Shown one piece after another: positions 47,713-56,926 of a stretch of DNA of 64,000 bases; position 1 is the stretch's first letter; each line of letters begins with the position of its first letter. The translations under genes and the position numbers were made by a program. This stretch comes from Kuafuiihalomonas sp964473255 (GTDB lineage: Bacteria; Myxococcota; Kuafuiibacteriia; Kuafuiibacteriales; Kuafuiibacteriaceae), in the NCBI GenBank assembly GCA_964473255.1, contig CAYYOT010000011.1, positions 1-64,000 on the forward strand, in the 5' to 3' direction. Below the pieces are notes generated by a model, which made no database searches, was not told the origin of the DNA, and saw only the letters and a list, made by a program, of their open reading frames with translations.

Positions 47713-50363
47713 GGCTGCTGCTCTGCCTCCGTCTCGCCGGGCACTTCGAACCGCCTCGCCTCGGGAATCGTCGGCGTCGACTCCGAATCGAGATACGGGC
47801 CCTCGGTACCCGGTTCCGCGCTCGCGTCGGGCCTCTGCCCCTCGGCCGGACCGATGATCATCTCATCGGGCGTCCCCGGTCCGTCGTTTTCCGCCTTTTC
47901 CAGCTCTTTGGCGATCGCAGCTCGGTAGCTCGACAGCGGCCCCTGCTTCTGGGACCAGTCGATGGCCGCACGGTACTCCACCGACGTCCCGTAGAACCGG
48001 TCGATGAAGTCTTTTCGCTCGTCCATCTTCCGCTCGAAGATCTTACGGAAGTCCTCTGGACCGCGGATGATGTACGGCGTCAGCACCAGCAGAAGATTGA
48101 TCTTCTCGACCGTCTTCTGATTCTGCTTGAACAGGAAACCGATCAGCGGGATGTCCCCTAGAATGGGTGTCTTGGACTCGCTGATGGTCTCGCGGTCACG
48201 GACGAGACCGCCGATCACGACGCTGTCCTGGCTGCGAACCACGATCACGGTCTTCGCGACCCGGTTCGTCGTGATGACCTGGCCGGTGACCTGATCGATG
48301 CCACCGACTTCGGAGAGCTCCTGGTCGACCTCGAGCCGCACGTAGTCTTCGTCATTGATCTGCGGCTTGAGCTTGAGCGTGAGACCGACGTCTTCACGGT
48401 TGATGTTGACCGAACCGAGCCCCAGTCCGCCCAAGGCTCCCAGAGCCTGATTGCCCTGAACCTGCCCGGCTCCCAGGGCACCCAGGCCACTCAGGCCACC
48501 CAAGGTCAGACCAGAAGGAAACGGCCGCTGCTCGTTCACCTGAATTTCGGCTTCCTCGTTGTCCATCGTCAGAAGGTGAGGCGAGGAAACCACGTTGACG
48601 TCGTTGGTGCTCTTCAAGGCCTGAAGCACGACGCCGATCGCGGGAATGCCGCCCTGGATGATGTTCTCCGTTCCTCCGAGCGTTGGACCGCGCACCGCGC
48701 CGGCGAGACCCAGCAAGCTCGCGAGGGTCAGAGGGTTGCTGCTCGCGAGCAGTGAGCTGAGTTCCTGGGTCGGCGTGTTCGAAAAGATGATCGGAGTCTG
48801 TTGACCGTCGATGGTTGGCGAGACGCCGCCGTGCCAGCCAACGCCGACGTTGCGGTCGTTGTTGGTGGAGACCTCGAGAATGACCGCCTCCACGAACACC
48901 TGAAAGCGAGGTACGTCGAGCTTCTCGATGACGCGTTCCACCGATGAGTAATCGCTCTTGCTGGCGGTGATCACCAGGCTGTTCGTTGCCTTGTCGGCGG
49001 TGATCTTTACTTCTCCCTCGAAGAGCGATGCGGCGCTCGCTCCGGCCGAAGCCTGCTGATTTCGCCGTTGGCGCGCCGTGCTTCCCGCGCCCGCCGAACG
49101 CCCGCCGCCCTGGGCCAAAGCAGCTAGCGTCGACGAAAGCTCTTCGGCGTCGGCGTGGCGCAGACGGACGACTCGGATCTGCCCCTGAGTCCCATCCTCG
49201 GGAACGTCCAGTTCCTCCATCAGCGCGACGATCTGTCGAAATGCCGCCTCGGAAGCGATGATGATCAGCTTGTTGGTCCGGTCATCGGCAAGGATCTTCG
49301 AGACTGAGAGCTGACCCTCGCCCTCGTCCGATGATTGCGTGGGTGTGGCTTGTTGGGCCCCCTTCGCTGGCTTGGCCGCCGTCCGACTCGTCGTCCCTTT
49401 GGCCGCCTGGTCGAACACCTGGTTCAGCTTCTCCGCGATCTCGCTCGCCGATGCGAACTGGACGGGCACGACCCGTACCTGTTCGAGGGCCCCTGGTCGG
49501 TCCAGCTCCTGTAGGATGCGCTCGAGCTTCTGGATCACCGTCGCGTAGTCGGTGGCGATGATGATGCCCGTTTCCCGGAAAGGGTGAATCTGCCCCCCCG
49601 GCGCACTCTTGAAGATGTTCAAGTAGTTGACCACGCGATCCAGGTCGGCCGCGTACTGGAGCTTCCAGATCTTGGTGACGATGCGGTCGTACACCGGGAC
49701 GTCGGAATCACTGCCGTAGATCGGAACGGTGGAGCGAACGCCGTCGTTGGCCTGGATGATCTTGTAGTACCGGCCGGTCCGGACGATCGTGAAATCATTT
49801 GCTTCCAGGGTCGAAAGAAACGCCCGCCAGATCTCGTCGACCGTCACCTGCGTACCGGTTATGATTTCGAACTTTTGGCTCCTGACCTTGTTCGTGAGGA
49901 TGAAGTTATTGCAGGTCAGCTTGCTGATGGCCTTGGTGAGCTCTTGAATGTCGCCGGTGAAGTTGAAGGCGGTTCGAGCACCGGGCCGCATCGGGCGGCA
50001 GCTGCCGTCTTCGGAGAGCTGTTGGCGTAGCTTGGCCACCGGGCTCTCCGACGGGGAAGACCGGGAAGTCCTCGAGGAACGAGACGGTCGCTCCGGGGCC
50101 GGAGGAGGCGTCCGCTCCTGAGCTTGCTGTAGCTTTCGCGTACGAGACTCACGTAGCCGCTGCAGAGCGTTGCTGCGCTCGTCGACCCTTCGCCCGTCCG
50201 TGGTCGGTTGTTGGACCGGCACTCCTTGGGAACGGAGGCGTAAGTCGCGAGCACTCGCCTTCGGTGGTTCGCCTTCTTCTTGTGCGAGAGACAGCATCGG
50301 AGCGGAGGCGAGCAGCCCGCACAGCCCCGACGTCAGCGCGCAGAGTTTGAGCGTTCGCGTCAT
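47709..50363 (-). CDS. gspD: Type II secretion system outer-membrane secretin GspD
   Basis: An 884-residue secretin. Signal peptide ending MLSLAQ; a Pro/Arg/Ser-rich extension (~30-125); N0-N3 ring domains; and the secretin core ending VVIGGLVRDRETISESKTPI with GDIPLIGFLFKQNQ. A Gly/Ala/Gln-rich insertion in the core (GLGALGAGQVQGNQALGALG) is unusual. A Gly-Arg-Ser-rich linker interrupts N3. The C-terminal ~90 residues are acidic, where a pilotin would bind; no pilotin gene is seen nearby. It is the gate for exported proteins. Confidence 0.95.
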   Translation of the reverse strand: MTRTLKLCALTSGLCGLLASAPMLSLAQEEGEPPKASARDLRLRSQGVPVQQPTTDGRRVDERSNALQRLRESRTRKLQQAQERTPPPAPERPSRSSRTSRSSPSESPVAKLRQQLSEDGSCRPMRPGARTAFNFTGDIQELTKAISKLTCNNFILTNKVRSQKFEIITGTQVTVDEIWRAFLSTLEANDFTIVRTGRYYKIIQANDGVRSTVPIYGSDSDVPVYDRIVTKIWKLQYAADLDRVVNYLNIFKSAPGGQIHPFRETGIIIATDYATVIQKLERILQELDRPGALEQVRVVPVQFASASEIAEKLNQVFDQAAKGTTSRTAAKPAKGAQQATPTQSSDEGEGQLSVSKILADDRTNKLIIIASEAAFRQIVALMEELDVPEDGTQGQIRVVRLRHADAEELSSTLAALAQGGGRSAGAGSTARQRRNQQASAGASAASLFEGEVKITADKATNSLVITASKSDYSSVERVIEKLDVPRFQVFVEAVILEVSTNNDRNVGVGWHGGVSPTIDGQQTPIIFSNTPTQELSSLLASSNPLTLASLLGLAGAVRGPTLGGTENIIQGGIPAIGVVLQALKSTNDVNVVSSPHLLTMDNEEAEIQVNEQRPFPSGLTLGGLSGLGALGAGQVQGNQALGALGGLGLGSVNINREDVGLTLKLKPQINDEDYVRLEVDQELSEVGGIDQVTGQVITTNRVAKTVIVVRSQDSVVIGGLVRDRETISESKTPILGDIPLIGFLFKQNQKTVEKINLLLVLTPYIIRGPEDFRKIFERKMDERKDFIDRFYGTSVEYRAAIDWSQKQGPLSSYRAAIAKELEKAENDGPGTPDEMIIGPAEGQRPDASAEPGTEGPYLDSESTPTIPEARRFEVPGETEAEQQP

Positions 50364-50367
50364 GTGT

Positions 50368-51300
50368 TCACCGAATGTTGTAGGTCAGCGTCATCGACTT
50401 GCCGCGACGCACGAGATCGACGGTGACGGTCTGAGCGTCTTTCAGCTTGCCGTAGATCTCCAGGGCCTTTTCCGGACTATTCATCTCGAAGCCGTTGATC
50501 TTCTGGATGATGTCGCCGTTCTGAATTCCGATCTTCTGGTAGAGTGAGTTCGGCCGGATCGAGAACAGCTTGAACCCGTTGGCTTTTCCGTCTTTGAAGC
50601 TGGGAACGATACGCGCCTGAGTGGCGAGCTTGCTCATGTTGCTGAGCGCACCGTCGATCTCGGCCTTCGGAATCTCGTACTCTCCCGCTTTCGTCTTCCG
50701 GATGTTCGAGTCGTCGGGCTCATCCTCCCGACCCTTCATGGCCAGTTCCGGCGTCGAGCGCTTCTTGGTTTCGGGGTCATCCAGGGAAACGAGTTCGCAT
50801 CGTCCGTTCCGGTCGAGGTACACGTCGCGCGTCTTGACCCTCATGACCTTTCCCGAGTCGGGAAACGGGTCGCCGGGTCGAAGAATGAGGACTTCGTCGT
50901 CCTTTTGAAAGACGGCCGCCGATTCTTCGGGGTCGGCGTAGACGACGGTTCCAAGGAGGTTGACCGACGCCCCGGCCGCCGTGCAGTTCGACTCGTCGAA
51001 CTCACCGGCTTCTTCTTCGTCCTCCTCGGTCGCCTTTTTGGCCTCCTCCTCGGCTACGAGGTCCTCGCGAAGCGCCTCGAGAAGGTTGCGTTCGAGGAAG
51101 GCATCCCGAGCGATCGCGTACTCCTCGACTGGAGCGGCAGTTGCTGGCGCCTCCGCTGAACTTCGGATCAGCTGCTCAGGGGGAACCTCGAGGCCGCCGC
51201 GCACGAAGGCGTTGACGGTCCGGGCCACCAAGAGCCCTGCACCCAGGATGACGAGCAGGTGGAACGTCCAGAAGTAGTTCTTGAAGTACGCGTCGAACAT
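50368..51300 (-). CDS. gspC: Type II secretion system protein GspC with PDZ domain
   Basis: A 310-residue inner-membrane protein. One membrane helix (FHLLVILGAGLLVARTVNAF), a Glu-rich spacer (~85-105), a homology region that contacts the secretin N0 domain (~105-165), and a C-terminal PDZ domain (~220-310: SIRPNSLYQKIGIQNGDIIQ). GspC links the platform to GspD and helps choose substrates. First gene of the gsp block. Confidence 0.93.
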   Translation of the reverse strand: MFDAYFKNYFWTFHLLVILGAGLLVARTVNAFVRGGLEVPPEQLIRSSAEAPATAAPVEEYAIARDAFLERNLLEALREDLVAEEEAKKATEEDEEEAGEFDESNCTAAGASVNLLGTVVYADPEESAAVFQKDDEVLILRPGDPFPDSGKVMRVKTRDVYLDRNGRCELVSLDDPETKKRSTPELAMKGREDEPDDSNIRKTKAGEYEIPKAEIDGALSNMSKLATQARIVPSFKDGKANGFKLFSIRPNSLYQKIGIQNGDIIQKINGFEMNSPEKALEIYGKLKDAQTVTVDLVRRGKSMTLTYNIR

Positions 51301-51316
51301 CTGAGCCCCAGCAGCC

Positions 51317-51334
51317 GCACAGCACAGGCTGTGC
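51317..51334. promoter_or_regulatory. Inverted repeat upstream of gspC
   Basis: GCACAG (51317-51322) and CTGTGC (51329-51334) are perfect arms around CACAGG. It lies 17 bases before the gspC start, in the 164-bp space between divergent gspC and the SRAP gene. It could be an operator or a leader hairpin of the gsp transcript. No clear promoter was identified in this space. Confidence 0.3.
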
Positions 51335-51464
51335 CAGCGCTGGTCTCGGCGATCTCCATCACTTTTGCGCGACCTGGGCCTGACAGTTTGGCATTCGGTC
51401 CCGGCCGCCCTGACTTTTTGTCGGAGCGCCCCGGAGCCGCCTTCGAGCTGATAGCCTGCGGAGC

Positions 51465-52178
51465 GTGTGTGGCCGGTTCTCCCTGACCGTCGATCCGTCG
51501 GCGGTTCGAACCCTCTTCGACCTCGGTCCCATTCCCGAGAGCGAGGACCAAAGCCTCACCCACCGTCCCCGCTACAATGTCGCTCCGACCCAACCGATCC
51601 TCGCTGTCGAAGGGCCAGTCGGACAGCCCCGGGCGAGCTGGGCTGCCTGGACGTTCCTGCCCCCGTCACCGCAGCGCCCCCCGCTCATCAACGCCCGCAT
51701 GGAGACCGTCTTCGAGCGCGGGGGGCTGAGCCGAGCGGCGAGGTCGCGCCGGTGCGTGGTCGTCGCGGACGGCTTTTTCGAATGGGAGCGCCGGGGACGT
51801 CACAAACAGCCGTACTGGATTCGGCCTTCGGACCATGGCCTGTGGCTGCTGGCCGGCGTCTTGAATCCTTGGCCGAGCGGTCGGGTGGGCTGCGCGATTC
51901 TCACCGGGCCCGCCGACCCTCGGCTCGCCGAACTTCACGACCGCCAGCCCGTCGTCGTGCACCCCGAGAATCTCGGCCTTTGGCTCGACCCAGCGCTCGA
52001 CGGGCGACCGCCTCTCGAACCGGTCCTGCGCGCCTCCATCGGGCCGCTCGATGTGGTTCCCGTCTCGCGTCGGGTCAACTCGGTCGCCAACGACGATCCG
52101 TCGTGCGTGGAGACGGTCGACGTGTCGGACGTCGAGCCCGCTCCCCGGCCACCTCGCCAGACGAGCTTCGACTGGTGA
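51465..52178 (+). CDS. SOS response-associated peptidase (SRAP/YedK/HMCES)
   Basis: A 237-residue protein that covalently shields abasic sites in single-stranded DNA. It starts at GTG, directly followed by the catalytic Cys2 (MCGRFSL). NVAPTQP, INARMET, GFFEWER (active-site Glu) and LHDRQPVVV (active-site His) all match the family. It is divergent from gspC. Its stop TGA abuts the glmS stop, making TGATCA with no spacer. Confidence 0.93.
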   Translation: MCGRFSLTVDPSAVRTLFDLGPIPESEDQSLTHRPRYNVAPTQPILAVEGPVGQPRASWAAWTFLPPSPQRPPLINARMETVFERGGLSRAARSRRCVVVADGFFEWERRGRHKQPYWIRPSDHGLWLLAGVLNPWPSGRVGCAILTGPADPRLAELHDRQPVVVHPENLGLWLDPALDGRPPLEPVLRASIGPLDVVPVSRRVNSVANDDPSCVETVDVSDVEPAPRPPRQTSFDW

Positions 52179-54011
52179 TCACTCGACGGTGACGCTCTTG
52201 GCCAAATTCCGCGGCTGGTCGACGTCCGTGCCCCGAAAATCGGCCACGTGGTAGGCGATCAGCTGCAGGGGAATCGTAGTCAGGATCGGGTCCAGCAGCT
52301 CGTGGTTGGAAGGCACCACGAAGACATCCTCTGCGATGTGAGCCAGCTTCGAGTCGCGCTCGGCCCCGATCAGAATCAATCGACCGCTCCGCGCGCGGAC
52401 CTCTTCGAGGTTGGAGAGGACCTTGTCGTAGGAGACGCCAGGGGTCGCGACTGCGACGACGGGAAGGTTCTCGTCGATCAGCGCGATGGGACCGTGTTTC
52501 ATTTCTCCGGCCGAATACCCCTCCGCATGTATGTATGAGATCTCCTTGAGCTTCAGGGCCCCCTCCAGGGCTATCGGGTAGGCGGGACCCCGGCCCAGGA
52601 ACAGGAAGTTCGAAGCCTTCGAGTAGCGGCGGGCGATGGTGATGATGCTGGCCTCGCGGTTGAGAATACTCTCGATCTGGGCCGGCACTTCGAGCAGCCG
52701 GCCCAGCAGGTCTCGCGCGCGCTCCTCGTCGAGAATGCCGCGCTTCGAGCCGAAGTGAAGCGCCATCAGGAAGAGCGCCACCAGCTGCGTCGTGAAGGCC
52801 TTGGTCGAAGCAACCCCGATCTCGGGACCGGCATGCGTATAGAGCACGCCGCCGGACTTCATGCACTCACGCGCGATCGATGACTCGATCACGTTGCAGA
52901 TCCCGAAGATGGTCGCCCCCAGTCGTTTCGACTCTTTGAGCGCGGCGAGGGTATCGGCCGTCTCGCCTGATTGCGAGATGGCGAGCACCCCCGTGCCATC
53001 GTCGATGACCGGCTGGCGGTAGCGAAACTCGCTGGCCAAGTCGACTTCCACCGGGATGCGAGCGAGCGACTCGAACATGAACTTGCCGACGAGCCCCGCA
53101 TGGTAGCTCGTTCCGCAGGCCGTGATCACGAGGCGCCTGAGACTCGACAGGTCTTCGACCGGCATGTCGTCCAGGGTCACTTCGCCCCGTTCGAGACTGA
53201 CTCGGCCGCGAATCGTGTCGGCGATCGCTGTCGGCTGCTCGAAGATCTCCTTGTGCATGAAGTGCTTGTGCCCGCCCTTCTCGGCTTGCACCGGCGACCA
53301 TTCGATGTGCCTGACGACGTGCTCGACCGGGTCTCCGGCCTCGGTGGTGACCTGAAGGCTACCCGAGGAAACGACCGCCATCTGGCCGTCCTCCAGAAAC
53401 ACGAAGTCGCGAGTATGGGACAAACACGCCGGAACGTCCGAGGCTACGAAGCACTCGCCGTCGGCGATGCCGACCACGATCGGTGACGCGTTCTTGGCGG
53501 TGATCAGCTTGTCGGGCTCGCGCTCGCAGAGGATCAGAAAAGCGTACGCTCCGCGCACCCTCTCCAGAGCGGCACGGACCGCTCGGGTGAAATCGAGCCC
53601 CTTTCCCATCTCTTGGGCCACGAGATGGGCCATGATCTCCGTATCGGTCTCGCTGCTGAACCGTCGATCCGTGTCCTTGAGAGCCTGGCGCAGCTGCAGG
53701 TGGTTCTCGATGATCCCGTTATGGACGACGGTGATGCCGTCGACGGAGTGGGGGTGGGCGTTCTCTTCCGACGGGCGCCCGTGCGTGGCCCAACGGGTAT
53801 GGCCGATCCCTATCGTCCCCTGGAGGGGACGCTCTTTCAGCGCTCGGTCCAGGTTCTTGAGCTTACCGACCGCCCGCCGAACGACGGTCGCTCCGTCTTC
53901 CAGGACGGCGATCCCGGCGGAATCGTACCCCCGGTACTCCAGTTTGTGGAGGCCCTCCATGATCACTTCCGGGGCTTGGCGCGTTCCCACGTATCCAACG
54001 ATGCCGCACAC
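52179..54011 (-). CDS. glmS: Glutamine-fructose-6-phosphate aminotransferase (isomerizing)
   Basis: A 610-residue enzyme making glucosamine-6-phosphate, the first step to UDP-GlcNAc for peptidoglycan and lipopolysaccharide. The start is GTG 54011 so that Cys follows Met (MCGIVGYVG), because Cys1 of the mature protein is the glutaminase nucleophile. An upstream GTG at 54017 would bury it. GGAG lies about eight bases before 54011, inside the end of glmU. The glutaminase motifs YRGYDSAG and GIGHTRWATHG are followed by two SIS sugar-isomerase domains. It is two bases after the glmU stop. Confidence 0.96.
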   Translation of the reverse strand: MCGIVGYVGTRQAPEVIMEGLHKLEYRGYDSAGIAVLEDGATVVRRAVGKLKNLDRALKERPLQGTIGIGHTRWATHGRPSEENAHPHSVDGITVVHNGIIENHLQLRQALKDTDRRFSSETDTEIMAHLVAQEMGKGLDFTRAVRAALERVRGAYAFLILCEREPDKLITAKNASPIVVGIADGECFVASDVPACLSHTRDFVFLEDGQMAVVSSGSLQVTTEAGDPVEHVVRHIEWSPVQAEKGGHKHFMHKEIFEQPTAIADTIRGRVSLERGEVTLDDMPVEDLSSLRRLVITACGTSYHAGLVGKFMFESLARIPVEVDLASEFRYRQPVIDDGTGVLAISQSGETADTLAALKESKRLGATIFGICNVIESSIARECMKSGGVLYTHAGPEIGVASTKAFTTQLVALFLMALHFGSKRGILDEERARDLLGRLLEVPAQIESILNREASIITIARRYSKASNFLFLGRGPAYPIALEGALKLKEISYIHAEGYSAGEMKHGPIALIDENLPVVAVATPGVSYDKVLSNLEEVRARSGRLILIGAERDSKLAHIAEDVFVVPSNHELLDPILTTIPLQLIAYHVADFRGTDVDQPRNLAKSVTVE

Positions 54012-54013
54012 GA

Positions 54014-55423
54014 TCACTTCTCCTCGTCGCGCGCAGACGCTCGGTCCTGCGCGCGCTGTCGGACCGCGGTGGCGCGCCCGTCCTTGTTTTGCTGTCGGGC
54101 GCGACCGAAGGCCAAAGCATCTTCGGAGACGTCCTCGGTGATCGTGCTCCCGGCGGCAACGTAGGCTCCAGACCGGATCTCGAGCGGAGCCACCAGCGTC
54201 GAGTTCGAGCCCACGAAGACGTCAGCGCCTATGTGGGTGGCGTACTTCGCTACGCCGTCGTAGTTGCAGGTGATGGTACCGGCGCCAACGTTCGACTTCG
54301 TGCCCACGCGGGCGGCGCCCAGGTACGCCAGGTGGTTGGCTTTGGCTCTGGGGCCGAGCACGGTGTTTTTCGTCTCGACGAAGTTTCCGACTTTGGCTCC
54401 CTCCTCCAGGACGGTGCCGGGGCGCAGGCGAGCGAAGGGGCCGACGCTGGCTGCGGGTCCCACCCGCGCCGACTCCAGCACCGAATAGGGGTGGATGACG
54501 GTATTGGCCTCCACGATCGCGTCGTCGAGTACGGACCCGACGCCGATTTCGCAGTCTCGCTCCACCCGCGTCGAGCCGCGGAGGACGGCCGCAGGGTGGA
54601 TGACGACGTCCGGTGCGACTTCTACGTCGGGGTCGATGCACACGGTCGCCGGGGCCAGGATCGTCACGCCGTCCAACATGAGGTCACGTGCTTTTTGCCT
54701 CCACTGAACGTCCTGGAGGTACGCGAGTTCGGCTCGATTGTTGACCCCCTGGACCTCCAGCGGGTCCCGAACCGCGACGGCCGCAACATCGTGGGCTCGA
54801 GCGGCAGCCGCCACCGCATCGGTCAAATAATACTCTCGCTGAGCGTTATCGGCGCTCAGGCCACCGAGCACGCCGCTCAGAAAGGTGGTTTCGGCGAGAT
54901 AGGTGCCGGCATTGACCTCGGTCAGGCCGCGTTCGACCTCGCTCGCGTCTTTCTCCTCGACGACCCGAAGGACGGCGTCGTTCGCCGAGCGGACTACGCG
55001 CCCGTACCCGAAAGGCTGGGACAGCGTGGTCGTCAAGAACCGCAGACGCTCCGGTCCTGCACAGAGCTCGCGCAGCGTGGGTACGCCCAAGAGCGGCACG
55101 TCGCCGGAGAGGATCAAGACCCGTTCGGCCGACGTCCCCACGGCCTCCAGACCCACCCGAGCGGCGTGGCCCGTCCCCAGCTGCTCGGTCTGAACCACGA
55201 AGCGGAGCTGCCCCGGAAAGACCGTTTCCAGCTCTTCTTGCACCCGTGCGGCCTCATGGCCGATCACGACCACGACGGGGTCGGCCTCGAGCTCGAGCGC
55301 CGCCGTGATCGGGTAGGCAGCCAGGGGTCGCCCGCCGAGGCGATGCAGCACCTTCGGGAGCTTGCTCTTGAGGCGCGTCCCTTTTCCGGCGGCCAGCACG
55401 ACGGCCGCCAACGACCTTTCCAT
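54014..55423 (-). CDS. glmU: Bifunctional GlmU, UDP-GlcNAc pyrophosphorylase/acetyltransferase
   Basis: A 469-residue enzyme that acetylates glucosamine-1-phosphate and joins it to UTP. N-terminal nucleotidyltransferase with LAAGKGTRLKSKLPKVLH. C-terminal left-handed beta-helix of hexapeptide repeats (~245-440) with NFVETKN and KANHLAYLGAARVG at the acetyltransferase site. A charged tail ends it. It precedes glmS on one transcript. GlmM is not in the window. Confidence 0.95.
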   Translation of the reverse strand: MERSLAAVVLAAGKGTRLKSKLPKVLHRLGGRPLAAYPITAALELEADPVVVVIGHEAARVQEELETVFPGQLRFVVQTEQLGTGHAARVGLEAVGTSAERVLILSGDVPLLGVPTLRELCAGPERLRFLTTTLSQPFGYGRVVRSANDAVLRVVEEKDASEVERGLTEVNAGTYLAETTFLSGVLGGLSADNAQREYYLTDAVAAAARAHDVAAVAVRDPLEVQGVNNRAELAYLQDVQWRQKARDLMLDGVTILAPATVCIDPDVEVAPDVVIHPAAVLRGSTRVERDCEIGVGSVLDDAIVEANTVIHPYSVLESARVGPAASVGPFARLRPGTVLEEGAKVGNFVETKNTVLGPRAKANHLAYLGAARVGTKSNVGAGTITCNYDGVAKYATHIGADVFVGSNSTLVAPLEIRSGAYVAAGSTITEDVSEDALAFGRARQQNKDGRATAVRQRAQDRASARDEEK

Positions 55424-55472
55424 CTTCGATACGTCCTACGCCCCGTACCCACCGTCAACCAAGCGTCGGTGA

Positions 55473-56822
55473 CTAGAAAACGTGCTCGATGCTGACGTAG
55501 AAGCCGGTGGTGCCATCGGTGGGCGATGCGCCGTAGTCGAGGCGAATCACGAAGGTGTCGCCCCACCGGATGCGCCCGCCGCCCCCCAGCCCCACCTGAA
55601 ACTCCTCCCAGAACGCTCCGTCGAGCGACCGTCCGTCGAAGGTACGAGGGCGATAGTCGGCCCACACCCGCCCGGTGTCGACGAAGGCCAGGGCCCCGAG
55701 CGTGATCCGCTGTTTGGCCAGACTGAAGCTCCAGAACTCACTCCGGAGCTCGAAGTTGCCGATGACCTTCGCTTTGCCGTGAAAGCGCTGAAGCAGGACG
55801 CCGCGCAGGGAGTGAGAGCCGCCGGGACCGTTGCGGGCCTTGTACGTCCCGAATCGGGCCAGTTCGTAGAGGGGAGCATCGCCGAAGGTCAGGTCGGTGA
55901 GGACGCGGCCGGCCAAGACCAGGTACGAGCCGACCAGGGACTGAAACCACGACGTCATCGCATAGACCGAGACATAGGCGAGGTCGTCGTCGACGCCGGG
56001 TGAGATGCGGAACGACAGCTCGTGAAAGCCTCCCCTGATCGGGTGAAACTCGTTGTCCCGGGTATCCAGCAAAAGGCCCAACGTCAGCATCCAGAGCCAG
56101 TGCGCATCGATCCCCTTGAGCAGGTCGGCCAGGACTTCGTCGCTTGAGTTCTGGGGATTCGCGGCCCGGGCCGCGTGGTCTTCGAGCAGGCTTCCCTGGT
56201 AGATCTCGAAGTCGTTGTAGAGAAGGTTGGTCCCGACCAAGAGGTCCAGGCGGCCGGGGCGGACCGGCTGAGCGAAGGTCAAGAGCCGGATTCGGGCCGA
56301 TGCGATCAGCTGGGGATAGATGTGGTCGTACTCGTTGAACTGGATCAGGCGGGGATCCGCCTCGAGTTCATCGTCGGAGAACTCCACTCGGGGAGCGGTG
56401 CCCCCGAGCCCGAAGTACCCGCTGTTCGACTGCTTGAAGAAGCCGACCCGTCCGAAGAGGCGTACGCCCGGGAAAGCCTCGACCCAGTCGAACTTGAAGT
56501 AGTGGGCGTGAAACGGAACTTCGAAGTCACCGCCGTCGTTCTCACGGATGGTCAAGAAGGTCAGGATCTCCGCCCGCCATCGGTAGGGATCGAAGCCCGG
56601 AGAAAACTTGGCCAGCGCGCCGAGTGCGCCGACGCCCAACCCGAGGTTGCTGTCGTACCCGATGGCGGGCACGACGCCCACTTCGAGCCGGTCCTCTTTG
56701 ACGTGGGCCGCGCTCTCGAGGTCCAGCGCGGCATCGCCGGCCGGCGCCTCGCCGTCGTCGGCCGTCGTAGCCGTACTCGTCGAGGCGAGCAGACTGAGAC
56801 TGAGGGCTAGGAAAGGGTGCAT
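55473..56822 (-). CDS. BamA/TamA-family (Omp85-type) outer-membrane barrel without POTRA domains
   Basis: A 449-residue protein with signal peptide MHPFLALSLSLLASTSTATT, which fixes the start at ATG 56822. The barrel has the surface-antigen pattern in GGSHSLRGVLLQRFHGKAKV, where SLRG resembles the conserved RGF/RGY loop of Omp85 barrels, and ends in Phe (FYVSIEHVF). No POTRA repeat precedes the barrel, so it is not BamA itself. It is divergent from the OmpA/TSP3 gene. Confidence 0.82.
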   Translation of the reverse strand: MHPFLALSLSLLASTSTATTADDGEAPAGDAALDLESAAHVKEDRLEVGVVPAIGYDSNLGLGVGALGALAKFSPGFDPYRWRAEILTFLTIRENDGGDFEVPFHAHYFKFDWVEAFPGVRLFGRVGFFKQSNSGYFGLGGTAPRVEFSDDELEADPRLIQFNEYDHIYPQLIASARIRLLTFAQPVRPGRLDLLVGTNLLYNDFEIYQGSLLEDHAARAANPQNSSDEVLADLLKGIDAHWLWMLTLGLLLDTRDNEFHPIRGGFHELSFRISPGVDDDLAYVSVYAMTSWFQSLVGSYLVLAGRVLTDLTFGDAPLYELARFGTYKARNGPGGSHSLRGVLLQRFHGKAKVIGNFELRSEFWSFSLAKQRITLGALAFVDTGRVWADYRPRTFDGRSLDGAFWEEFQVGLGGGGRIRWGDTFVIRLDYGASPTDGTTGFYVSIEHVF

Positions 56823-56926
56823 GAGGGGACAACAGGGCCGAAAGGGGCGCGGGATTGATGCACGAACGTGACGAGTCTCACCAGGGAAACTTGTGGCGCG
56901 TGCGACCCAGGCTAACATCCCTGGCG

